From assembly GCA_946406115.1 (NCBI GenBank), contig OX291561.1, forward strand, positions 9,230,273 to 9,294,272: 64,000 nucleotides of DNA. The letters run 5' to 3'. The first letter of the stretch is position 1. Each line of letters starts with the position of its first letter. Shown here one piece after another: positions 12,470 through 22,456 of this stretch. Position numbers and translations under genes: made by a program. Source of the DNA: Apoda limacodes. Lineage: Eukaryota > Arthropoda > Insecta > Lepidoptera > Limacodidae. Under the pieces are notes generated by a model. It searched no databases. It saw nothing but the letters and a program-made list of their open reading frames with translations, and was not told the DNA's origin.

Positions 12470-13410
12470 TCTTCAAAATAATTTATGAGACAAAAGTTTA
12501 GTCCATTCGATTTTAAGTGAAATGGTTCTCTCGATTTGCGTGCCAAAAATACCATAATCAGGAGTAAAAAATGTTTTGAGTATTAATAGGGTATATGTAT
12601 GTAATTCAAATATAGATCAGATTTATTTAACTATCTTTATTAGTACTGAATTAGTTATACACAACTTTTTTTATTCTATCTTTTATTAATAATTAATATT
12701 AGTTATTAAAAAGTATAAAAAATTTAGTGAAATACAAAATAGTTAAACTGAGCGCTAATGGTCATTACAGTGCAACAAAATTATCTGACCCGGTGTCTGT
12801 CGCTAGTATCTCTCTAGTTAATAGCATTTTGATATATTTTTTTAAATAGTTATTATTCTTTCATTATGTTTTATTTTTTTTTCTGTATAGATAATCAATA
12901 TTTAAGCTAGTTTTTGAGACTCAAAGTAATCAATTTTTGACGTAGGATCAATTGTTTTTGAGAAATTCAGGGCTATACTCAGGATCAAAGTGGAAATAAA
13001 ATCGCTACTGAAGCCTCTTGGTATACGGCGGCAATTTTTTTCCCCTTTTCTACTGAACTATTAGTTTACTAACATACATTACAATAAGTTTCTATGTTGC
13101 TTTAATCACCAATCATACATCCTTACATATTACAATAAAATGTATTTGTTTCACACTTTATAAGTAATTTAACTAAACTTGCTTGTACCATCCACGTTTC
13201 ACGGATGGTATTCCGCCCTTCAAATTGCAAGTTTTGTGCTTTACTTACAGACGGCTTAGCATGAGCTCCTATCGTATTACGTAACGTTACGTCAAGCGAT
13301 GCAAAAGTCATAATAAAATAGTATGAAAACATTGAACAGTGCCATCTGTTGGCCTAAGTAGAATTTCTTATACAAAATCGTTGCTAGACCACACTTAAGA
13401 GCGTTACCCC
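12470..13410. other. Rab33 3' UTR and downstream DNA
   Basis: AT-rich. An AATAAA-like signal lies near 13134. No further gene recognised. Confidence 0.4.
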
Positions 13411-13417
13411 AGCTAAA

Positions 13418-13746
13418 TAGCGCCGCCAATTGATATTTTTATTTTCCTCTTTGTGCAAAGCAAATTTCAAAAATGTGCGTCTACAGAAATATGTAACCAA
13501 TTATAAGCTAGTTTAAGAACTTATTGTTATGTTTCTATGATAAAACTGCGAGTTGTAGATAGTATATATGCTAAAAAAGTCACTTTTAGCAGAAGTGCCA
13601 TGTACAACTCACAGTTTTATCCTAGAAATAGTATCAAACGTTCATAAAATAGCTTATACCTAACTGGTTACATTTTTATGTAGACGCACATTTTTGAAAT
13701 ACACTTTGCGCAAAGAAGAAATTAAAAATATCAATTGTCGGCGCTA
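13418..13746. mobile_element. Foldback MITE, copy 1
   Basis: The ends tagcgccgccaattgatatt and its reverse complement extend into arms of about 150 bp. They include gtgcaaagcaaatttcaaaa and aaatgtgcgtctac, mirrored at 13680-13735. No coding capacity. Confidence 0.75.
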
Positions 13747-13862
13747 GTGTACGTCTGGAACACTCTTAATATTTATTAATCGAATACAAAACTGAACATG
13801 TCCTATAAGCCCTCAGGGCTCCAGAGAACAAAGAAATTTGTGAAAGAGCTGATCAGAACTAA

Positions 13863-14095
13863 CTAGCGCCGCCATTTCATAGTTTTTGTACAAAGCGTAT
13901 TTAAAAAATGTTAATAATCAAGAAACTGAAGCTATGTATATAGCATTTCTGCTAAAAGTGGACTTTTTTAGCAGATATGTATAACTAGTAGGTATATTCT
14001 ACAAAAGACATAAAATTCTAATATTAGTTTATCATTAGGTTGAATTCCTTGATTAATAACATTTTTTAAATTCGTTTTGTACAAAGAGCAACTAG
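13863..14095. mobile_element. Foldback MITE, copy 2 (related)
   Basis: Starts ctagcgccgccatttcatag and ends with a mirrored arm (ttgtacaaagagcaactag). It shares its terminus and the element core (gctaaaagtgg) with copy 1, 120 bp away. Confidence 0.65.
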
Positions 14096-14099
14096 CTAT

Positions 14100-14700
14100 T
14101 TTTATACTGTTGTATTACTTATATGTTGTTATGTTTTCTTATGGAATAGAATATTTTTCTTTTATACTATATTTGTAAGTTCTGAACCGATCATAAATAG
14201 TACATTGTGTATAAGCACAAAACAGTTAAGGACGGCTAGAAGGAAAATATAGGCGTAGCAGGCGAGCCGCAACTATGATTGTACAATCATACTTCAACCA
14301 AAATACGCTATCATACTTTTTAGTCGCTGGCGAAGTGTGGTGAAGTGCGGAGCTCCTCTTAAATTGTCTTAAAACGCCGTGTTGTGCTTTTATAACGTGT
14401 AAATTGAAAAGTCAGGCGTCTAGTGTAAGGCAAGGAGGACTATATTTTTACAGATTAAAAAAAAAAATCGTTTTGTTTAGTTTTGTCCAATTTTTTCTAA
14501 AATTACAAGAAGTGTCGATAAAATTATAATGATGCATTTTATTAATGTTGTATCATTTTGTGTTTTCTAAAAGAACCCGATATACGGGAGCGATGGATTA
14601 ACGTTTAAAGGAAAAATTAGATACATGCAAAGTCAAATATTATTGCTCCAGACATTTCCAAGAAAATGATTTTATAATAAACAGGAAACAGATATTTAAA
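14100..14700. other. Intergenic DNA
   Basis: No gene recognised. A GC-richer block at about 14225-14420 may be a further repeat. Confidence 0.35.
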
Positions 14701-14895
14701 CTGATAGGTTGGTGAGCGCAGCGTAAGTCACCCTCTAGCCAGGTCGACCTGTAAAAGGTAGCCAGAAGTGGATGGATGAGAAAGGCTCTTCGCCTTTCTC
14801 TACTTACTAGGTGTGGTGGCGACCATTAGAAAAGGCCTATGTCGAGATTAATCGAGAAGTGGACTGGTAAAGGTTGATTGATTGATTGATGTATG
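14700..14895 (+). mobile_element. RTE-type LINE 3' tail
   Basis: Contains aaaaggcctatgtcgag and gagaagtggactgg and ends in a short (ttga)n run, the 3' end layout of RTE elements. Only the last 200 bp remain. Confidence 0.55.
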
Positions 14896-14944
14896 CATGT
14901 TTATATCTATGTATGCATATATGTATGTAAGTACATACCCGATT

Positions 14945-15090
14945 ATCAATTGATTTGCAAACAAGCAAACGGTCCACATAATTTTATGTCACTGTAGGTT
15001 ATTGCCGCCTGCGACGCCAATCCCGAGGCATTGATCGTACAGTGGTGACGCTCTTTACTGTAATTAATTCTTTCTTGAAGAACACTATAC
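14945..15090 (-). mobile_element. LINE 3' end (family A), decayed
   Basis: Traces of the family tail (gcaaacaagcaaacggtcca) and of attctttcttgaagaaca are present. Very degraded. Confidence 0.4.
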
Positions 15091-15193
15091 ATTTTAATTA
15101 TATTAATAGTATTATATTAAAATATGTTTTAAAATCGAAATATTTCGACTATATTATATAGTTGTCATCAGTCAAATTAGGGATGGCAAATAT

Positions 15194-15769
15194 GTTACTA
15201 GTGTTGCCACTAGTAACGTACCTTTTTACTAATCTATTTAAATAATCTATGATAAATTAGAAATTTATGTATATATGTGTGTGTACTTATGTCGTACCTA
15301 TTTTTTATTATTTATTTTTAGGGGTTATAAAAAGGAATTTAAGAAATTAAATTGTATATTTTAGTGTCATTTATTAAGACCATCTCCTAAATAATCACCA
15401 AGGGTTTCATATAAACGATACTTCCAAGTTCCTAATTCTAAGAAGGTAATAGATGAAATGAAAGATTTAAGAATACGTACGGTAAAACATTGATCAAATT
15501 TTTGGTTACGTAAGCTACAATGATTTGGTATTGGTAAAGAGTTATTGTTCATGTGTGACTATGGTAATGGAAAATCATTTTTATCTCCACCAGACCCATA
15601 ATAATAAACAATAAAAAATAGGTACGACGCGCTCACACAAATACACCCTCAGACATAAATAGGTACACACTCACACGGACACATATGTATACACATTATT
15701 TATTAATTTATCATAGATCATTTATTTAGATTAGGTACTTGTTACGTTACTAGTGGCAACACTAGTAAC
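15194..15769. mobile_element. Non-autonomous element with palindromic ends and a unique core
   Basis: Each end is a 24-bp palindrome, gttactagtg-ttgc-cactagtaac at 15194-15217 and its reverse complement at 15746-15769. Inverted arms extend inward for about 150 bp (gatctatgataaatta, gtcgtacctattttttatt). The core at about 15330-15590 is unrelated to the arms and holds a 61-codon minus-strand frame (15367-15552) with GTWKYRLYETLGDYLGDGLN. I do not recognise that peptide; it could be a captured fragment or chance. Confidence 0.65.
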
Positions 15770-15799
15770 ACATTTTTCATCGATATTTTGACTAATAAA

Positions 15800-17780
15800 C
15801 TTATTTAATAGTAATAAATTTTATATTTAATCGAAGAAGTTTTTATATAAGTAAATAAAACGAAATAATACATTAGACAATTTTTTTAATAATTACTGTT
15901 TATTAGAAAACATATTTTTATACTGTCATTGTTTGAGATTGTGGATACACGTGATTTGGAATGTAAAATGCACATTTACAGCCAACACGTACAAAGTATC
16001 ATAATCTAGAAACTAACATGATTTAATCTGTGGTAAAGGCTAGTGAATGCAAAAAAAAAATTAGCACCCTGCTACTGTATGTGTTGTATTTGGAATTGCA
16101 CATGTACAAGTAGATTGTTAGGAATAAGGATAAGCTAGTAATTAATTTATGTACCAAATTGTTTCGCGTTAGGTTTTTTTTTAAGGCTGACTGTATTTCG
16201 TTCTATACCTAAATTTTGTGTAAAATATATGAATTATGTATGAAAAATATGTTACTTTCAAGGTTTATATACTGATCTCTTTAATACTATAAATATGAAT
16301 TTAAGAAAAAAATTAAAATAGTTGTAAAAAATACATAAAAATCCAAATAAAAAGTTAAATTTATATATTATGTGCAGTTTGTTTTTATTTTTCAAATTTA
16401 TTCAAAACAATTTTCACTATAAGTTTGAGTATTGTAAGGTTCTAATGTGATTTTTATTTTAGCCCATTATATGGTACCCAAAACATGAGCATCATAAAAA
16501 TAAAAACATTTATTTAATTAATTATTTAATTACTCGCTTTCAGTAGACATGTAAATAAAAATTAAAAGCGCTGTAGAAGTAATTTGCTGCAGCCGCGATT
16601 GCCTCCAAGTCCCTCTTCACGGCCAACGAAATGCAAAATGAAACACGCCAACGTGTGAACAACGGGCTCGCCTAACGTAGGTATACTGGACCGTAAGACT
16701 GAAATACGGATGGGTTAAATGAAAGTGACTATAAGGTTTTCAATTTAACTATTTAGCTACGGAACCCTGATAAAAAAGTTTTTTTCATCATATAATCGAT
16801 TTTAATATTCGTCAAATGTAAATTTTCATTATTGGACCTCTCGGACGTCCGCTCCGTGACCGCGCGCCTTTTTACTTTCTAGAGCGTCGAGCTGAAATTT
16901 CTAATACGTAAATATTTTGCCTGCTGTGATAAAATGCTCGATTATTCGTGAAGTATATAACCTACAGTAATTATGCGTGTATTATATCGTAGCTAAATAA
17001 ATATCCTACCCTTTTTTATAAATATTAGTACAATATGATATTACCTAGTAAATATAATAGGAGGTTGAAAAAATAACAAAATTTACTTTCACTGGCGCGT
17101 CCTATTTTTGGTAATACTTTTGGAAATTATCACTTTTTTTTTCTGATAATAGTTAAATTTCACTTTTTTTAAAAAATAGACATTTGTTTAAAAAAATCAC
17201 TAGATTTGATTAAGTGACAAAATAATATGTTTACGTTACTGAACGATTATTACGACCGGGTTCAAAATTACTGAGCGCTGGTACTGACGCCAGAAAAAGT
17301 AAAGCCAAAATTTTCCTCAAAATTAGTTTTTTAAACCAAATCGTTTATCCGATTACGCTAAAACTTGGTAAACTTATTGCTTGCATTATGCCTAGCGGGC
17401 ATTAAAAAACTGGCAAGTGCGAGTCGAAACAACGTTCGCCGGGTTAGCTACTTGCATAAAAATATTTATTACTAGGTTTTTACTGCGACTTCATCCGGCG
17501 CAGAATTCGGTTACTAGGGTGGGATTTACCGGAATTACGTTAGATATGTAGCAAACATACCCTAGGTACTTTTAGAGTTTTTTGGACACAAACTTACTTG
17601 CTTAGTCGACGGTTTCGAAAATTGAAGAAAACAATACAAACAGCCATACTACTGCTCTACCTTTCGAGCATATTTGCAGCCGATACGTTGAATGACGTTA
17701 TAGCACATTCATTTTGGTGAACAGAACGATTGAATATGCGCATAGCGCATATGCGAATTTCCAATAATTTCTGTTGTGTT
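15800..17780. other. Intergenic AT-rich DNA
   Basis: No gene. A MITE-type fragment with ggcaagtgcgagtcg lies near 17410. A GC-richer patch lies at 16570-16700. Confidence 0.4.
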
Positions 17781-17789
17781 AACATGACA

Positions 17790-18195
17790 CCAACCGAGTG
17801 AAGTCTATTCAATGTAGAGTGTGCAAAAAAATGGTTAATGTATCTAAAAGGAGGTGCATTGGAAAAAAAACCGAACTTTCAATATTTTCAGGTCTTTTCC
17901 TTTGTTTTGGTTACATAAGGACTCACCCCCTTTTGAAAAAAAATTTGAACCTGAAGTTGAGTTGAGGCCGACGATGAACTCTATCGATTCCCATGATTAA
18001 AATAAATGGTTATGGGAACACCACAAATTTTCATACAAAATTTGGAAAAAAAATTTTTTTTTGGAACCCCCATTTGTACACACTAACCGTAACCAAAACA
18101 AAGAAAAAAACCTGAAAATATTCTAAGACCGGTTTTTTTCCCTTGCACCCTCTTTTAGTAACTGACCATTTTTTTGCACACCCAACATTGAATAA
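17790..18195. mobile_element. MITE with about 100-bp inverted ends
   Basis: The left arm (agtgtgcaaaaaaatggtta, ttttcaggtcttttcctttg, ttttggtta) is mirrored at the right end before 18195, with substitutions and small gaps. The core is not coding. Confidence 0.65.
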
Positions 18196-18205
18196 ACTTG
18201 TACAG

Positions 18206-18392
18206 GTGCCATGTTATAACTCGCTACAGTGGTAATCCACAGACAATTCCTGAGCTCAAAACTGAAATTCGTCGAATTATTGACGATATTCATCCACAAT
18301 TATGTCAAAATGTCATAAAACAAATTATAGAAAGGGTGAACGTTTGCCAGCAAAGCCGAGGCGGGCATTTGACATTCAAAGAAGAGGTATAG
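18206..18392 (+). pseudogene. Transposase C-terminal fragment (Tc1/IS630-like)
   Basis: Reads IPELKTEIRRIIDDIHPQLC then QNVIKQIIERVNVCQQSRGG HL in a single frame. The pattern ELKxxIxxxIxxI..xxxxNVxxxxxxRxxxCxxxxGxH is the C-terminal tail of Tc1/mariner-related transposases. No catalytic domain is left. It abuts the MITE at 17790-18195. Confidence 0.6.
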
Positions 18393-18399
18393 TATAAGT

Positions 18400-19640
18400 C
18401 ATCTTTGTGTCGTATGTTGTGTTCCACAAGTTACTTCCAATATAAAATATTCTCAAAATTCAACTGCAATATGTGTTTTGCAAAAAAAATAAATTTTAAG
18501 TAGGTTTTGAGACGCCCATTAAAAGACTTTTATTTTTTTTAAGTACTATGTACCTGTCTTATTAGTACAGTACAACCAACTTTGTCTGATACAGTTTCAA
18601 TAGCGTAAAAATCCTAGGGTCTGTGGTTTCAATCAATATTTGTTGATAGTGACGTTTTTTCCTTTCTTTTTTTATTTAAAATTGGAAATGTACGATACAA
18701 TCACTACCTACTAAGTGGCGGAATAAATTGAAATCGATCGACACGACTCTCAAAAAATATCACGAGCAAGCAAATGTCATTTGTAAGTGAACAATCAATA
18801 TTTTTTAGGGTGGGCGGGCCATGAGGATTCTAGGGTTGGCCAGGCCCACCTGTTGAGTCGGTTCTCAGGATCTGGATGAAGCAAGTGTGTCTGGATTTTA
18901 TCAAGTGGAACACTTTGATGACTGCCTTCTTCTTCATGAAAAAAGCGTGGAATCACATGGTTCATATGTAACCTACCTATGTATAGAACAAATATACTTT
19001 CATCCCATCTATTCGAAAACCGTTGATTGGCTCGCCATTAGGCGGCAAAGTTCGTGTTTGCTCCCACTCCGGAAATAGTGATTTGATCAATTTCTGATGA
19101 AAAAAAAATGCTAATTGCTGCATCCTTGTTCTTACAACTGTCACAATGTTTCTAATTTTTTCATAGAAGTGACTATGTATGGGACATATCATGTATCACT
19201 CGGTCACAATATTTTTAGCTACGGCTACGTACCTACCTATATTGAATCCGTCACTCACTTCACTCAGGATTTTTCTTTAGAATCCTTCGCTATGTTCTGG
19301 ATTAAAATTGCGCCCTCGTCATAAAAATAGTAATTTGGTTCCTTGTAATACAATTTACTACTCTTCTATATATAGGTATGCCTTTTCAAGCTCCCAAACG
19401 TTTATTTATTAAGTTCAAATAGAGTAACATTACCTCATAGTGCGTTAGTATTTTTGATCCCAGTAGTTTTCTCGATTGCTTCTTTCGAAAAGATATATTT
19501 ATATGTAGGTATGAACTGCGAAAACAAAAAAACGAAAAGTATTAGTTTATATGTGACGAACAGTAAGTACAGATAAAGTGTATTTGTAAAAAATATTTAA
19601 TAGAAGGGAATACTGTAAAATAAAATCATCGATAAAACAA
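18400..19640. other. Intergenic DNA
   Basis: Several overlapping frames of 60-70 codons on both strands look like chance frames. No gene or named repeat. Confidence 0.4.
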
Positions 19641-19650
19641 AAAGACTAAG

Positions 19651-19722
19651 TGACCCCGACGTGATTTGAACACGCAACCTTCTGATCTGGAGTCAGACGC
19701 GCTACCGTTGCGCCACGGAGTC
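19651..19722 (-). tRNA. tRNA-Trp (anticodon CCA)
   Basis: On the minus strand the 7-bp acceptor stem GACTCCG pairs with CGGGGTC, with one T-G pair. The D arm contains TGGCGCAACGGTAGCGCG, the anticodon loop is CTCCAGA with anticodon CCA, and the T arm carries GTTCAAATC. The discriminator is A. A run of five T on the sense strand lies about 10 bp downstream and is a likely RNA polymerase III terminator. No intron. It looks functional rather than SINE-derived because all stems are intact. Confidence 0.93.
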
Positions 19723-19739
19723 GGATGAATTATGGTTCC

Positions 19740-20765
19740 AAATATATTAATGTTACCTAGATAGATATGTTAGTATATTTTCAGTTATAAAACCGTTGAG
19801 ATAAATACATGTAAATAAATAATTGATGGCAGATAAGTAGTATTTATTATATTATTAAGAACTGATAATTAAAACAAAAAACCACTTATAGTATAATAGG
19901 TACTTTATGTGAAAAAAACTATTGATATCAATTTATAATAAACTAGCGAACTAATTAGTCTTAAATTTTTGCGAAAAAATAACTTTGACTCACCCCATCG
20001 GGTATACCTAATTGTTTACGGGTTATCATATTTTTTTAGGTTTGTACACTATAGCGTGTAGTTAATGTGGCATATTTTTAACAATTTATTAGGGTTCCGT
20101 ACCCAATAGGTACAAAATTATTTAAAAACAAACGTTATTTTATTGCCGTTTTTATAGATAGAGGTTCCGAACCCTTCCTGCGCGAGTCCGACTCGCACTT
20201 GGGCGATTTTTTTTTATTTTAGATTAAATTGAAATTGGAATGCGTGTCTGACCGGGATCTTAAATATAAATTTAGTCCAGGCTGAATAATATTTTTTAAG
20301 AAAACAATTTGTTGCAAGAAAAAGAACTGTTTTTTCGTGTAGAAACTATAAATAGCTCGGGAAAATAATTAATACAGCTGAATTTTGCCGGAAATGGGTG
20401 AAAAGAGGTTTTTAGCGATTTGTGGCTAAATTATTTATTTTAGAGGAAAATGACAAATGAGCGTAGATAATAAAAAAATCTTTAACTTTTGAATATAAGA
20501 ATATATAAGAAGGTTGTAAAAGAGATCTTTAAACGTTTAATTGAGGTTACAGGAGACCCGAGAGCTGGCGCTTACCTTTGCCAGCAAATAAGTTTGGTTA
20601 TTCAACGAGGTAACTTTTTTGGGTACCTACCTTGCCGCAGATAGCGATCTAGAAACAGTTTTTTATTTATAACAATTTTAATTAGTTTATATATTTTATT
20701 TTAGTTAGTTTAATTCTAAGAATGTATTATACTTAATTTATAATGTTACAAATAAATATCAAATA
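19740..20765. other. Intergenic DNA with a MITE-type block
   Basis: The block at about 20090-20215 (agggttccgtacccaatagg, gcgagtccgactcgcacttg) is a frequent lepidopteran repeat, also seen at 7770 and 27210. Otherwise nothing recognised. Confidence 0.45.
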
Positions 20766-20769
20766 AAAA

Positions 20770-20895
20770 ACTTTTTTAGTAATCATTTTTTGACCTTACC
20801 TTCAAAAATCCAATAACTTCTTTCTTGAAGAGCCCTATACTTTAGAGAAAGCATTGGCAGGGAGCTCATTCCACAACCCAAGCGTTTGCTTTACA
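20770..20895 (-). mobile_element. LINE 3' region (family A) fragment
   Basis: Shares ataacttctttcttgaagag and ggcagggagctcattccaca with the copy at 35760-35840. Truncated on both sides. Confidence 0.6.
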
Positions 20896-20929
20896 TACAT
20901 ATTGAGTTAGACCATTGTTTGCAAAGTGA

Positions 20930-21370
20930 TTCAGTTCGATTCCTGCATATGACATTTATTATTTGTGTTTCTTTTGAGACTGGACGTTTTCTATGTATAA
21001 TATGTATGTGTCGCAGGTTATTCGTATAATCCGCCGTTTCACAATATGCCTAGGCAAATCGTAAACTATGGAAACGAAAGGAACAAAAATCGCACTGTAT
21101 AAGTCATGTATGTTAGGTTAGGTTTAAATTCTCTTCTCTAAACGTAGATGCGGAGCGAGCGAAGCGTTCCAGCCAAGCTTCATAGAATAATCTTTTCAGT
21201 TATATGCTAATACGATCTGCCTAGGCATATTATGAAACGGCGGATTATACGATTTGCCTGCGACATATGTATTTAAAAAAAAAGATGCATTTGAATCTGT
21301 TATCTAGTATCCATAGCAAAAGCTTTGCTTAGATTAAGACCAGACAAGGCGGCGGCGCTGTGCGCAAAAA
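20930..21370 (+). mobile_element. SINE (family B) split by a MITE
   Basis: A B-box-like segment (ttcgattcctgcatatgaca) is followed by gagactggacgttttctatg. The body resumes after a 250-bp insert with ctagtatccatagcaaaagc and gctttgcttag. The same two parts are contiguous in the copy at 31060-31270. Confidence 0.7.
21013..21265. mobile_element. MITE with about 50-bp terminal inverted repeats, inside a SINE
   Basis: The left end cgcaggttattcgtataatc, followed by cgccgtttcacaatatgcct, is mirrored at 21195-21263 with few changes. It carries no frame. Confidence 0.75.
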
Positions 21371-21663
21371 AACTATTTTTTTATTTGTCATTTATTGTCA
21401 TCGGTTATTGCATATTTTACCTGAATTCTAGAGAAAAATTATATTCTGCTGCATCTCATTCCCTATTTTACCTCGTGGGTGATACTTATCTACAACCAAT
21501 TAGAACCAAAAAAGGTCAAGAAAATACCCCTTTTGTCATCAACTTAAACAATGACGGATTTTCATACAAACGACGTCCAATCCCTATTTTACCCTCGGAG
21601 TATATATCGGAACTTAATATTGTTTGAAAAAAAAACATGTAAAACAAATAATCGCGTAAAATG

Positions 21664-21728
21664 CACCGGTGACCGCTTACCATCAGGCGGCCCGTAAGCT
21701 TGTTTGCCACATTTGTGGTATAAAAAAA
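21664..21728 (+). mobile_element. LINE 3' end (family A) fragment
   Basis: Contains cttaccatcaggcggcccgt and cttgtttgccac followed by tggtataaaaaaa, the terminal 65 bp of the family with its short A-run. Confidence 0.65.
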
Positions 21729-21729
21729 T

Positions 21730-22456
21730 GACAGATAGACGATGAGTTTTATAATATGTAGAAAGCTGGATAGAGTAGAGCTAGAGAACAAGATATACAA
21801 ACGAGATATAAAATATTAATTAAATGATAATAAAATTCATAAACATAACAATACAATTACTTATAAGATTTATATTTTTAAATTAGTAGATATATGTAGT
21901 GTCAAGGACTGTGTTATAAAAAGAAAACCGTTTTCCACTGGAAAAACCACTATGGGGCGTGGTTCCCAAAAGACTGCGGCGGCGCGGCGGCGTTTCATCG
22001 GTTACTACTTACTAGCAAACTGTTTACGGAACCCTGAAGATGTATAGATAGAGAAGTTAAGTATCGAGCCACTTTAAATAACCGAACTTATGTGAAATAT
22101 AATAGTATTTTACGTTGGTACCTACAGTAGGTACGACAGACCTTCTTTACTTGTTTACACACCTTGTGTATACACATACAACCTCCTTTTAAAGACTCTT
22201 TATCAACTGTCGTCATGCGATACGCTTAGCGATAAGTATACTGTTCACGTTACAGTCAAATCTATTCACTGAATAACTTACTGACATTGGAGATACAAAG
22301 ATTCTCGCATCGCATCAATGGAAGCACAGTAAATAAACGTATATCTAAAACGTCTGGCGTCGGGTCAACGGTCATGCTGTTGTTGACCGATTAAACTTAA
22401 AGATCAACACAAATATCTCGCAGGCCATTCACGATCAATTCAGTCCACGTACCGCC
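21730..22456 (+). promoter_or_regulatory. NAGLU upstream region
   Basis: About 700 bp between the LINE tail and the NAGLU start. It should contain the promoter and 5' UTR, but I see no unambiguous TATA box or initiator, and no upstream exon can be proven. Confidence 0.3.

Noticed and set aside
18887..19324. Overlapping frames of 63-71 codons on both strands
   Set aside because: Mutually overlapping, no conserved motifs and no splice or start support.
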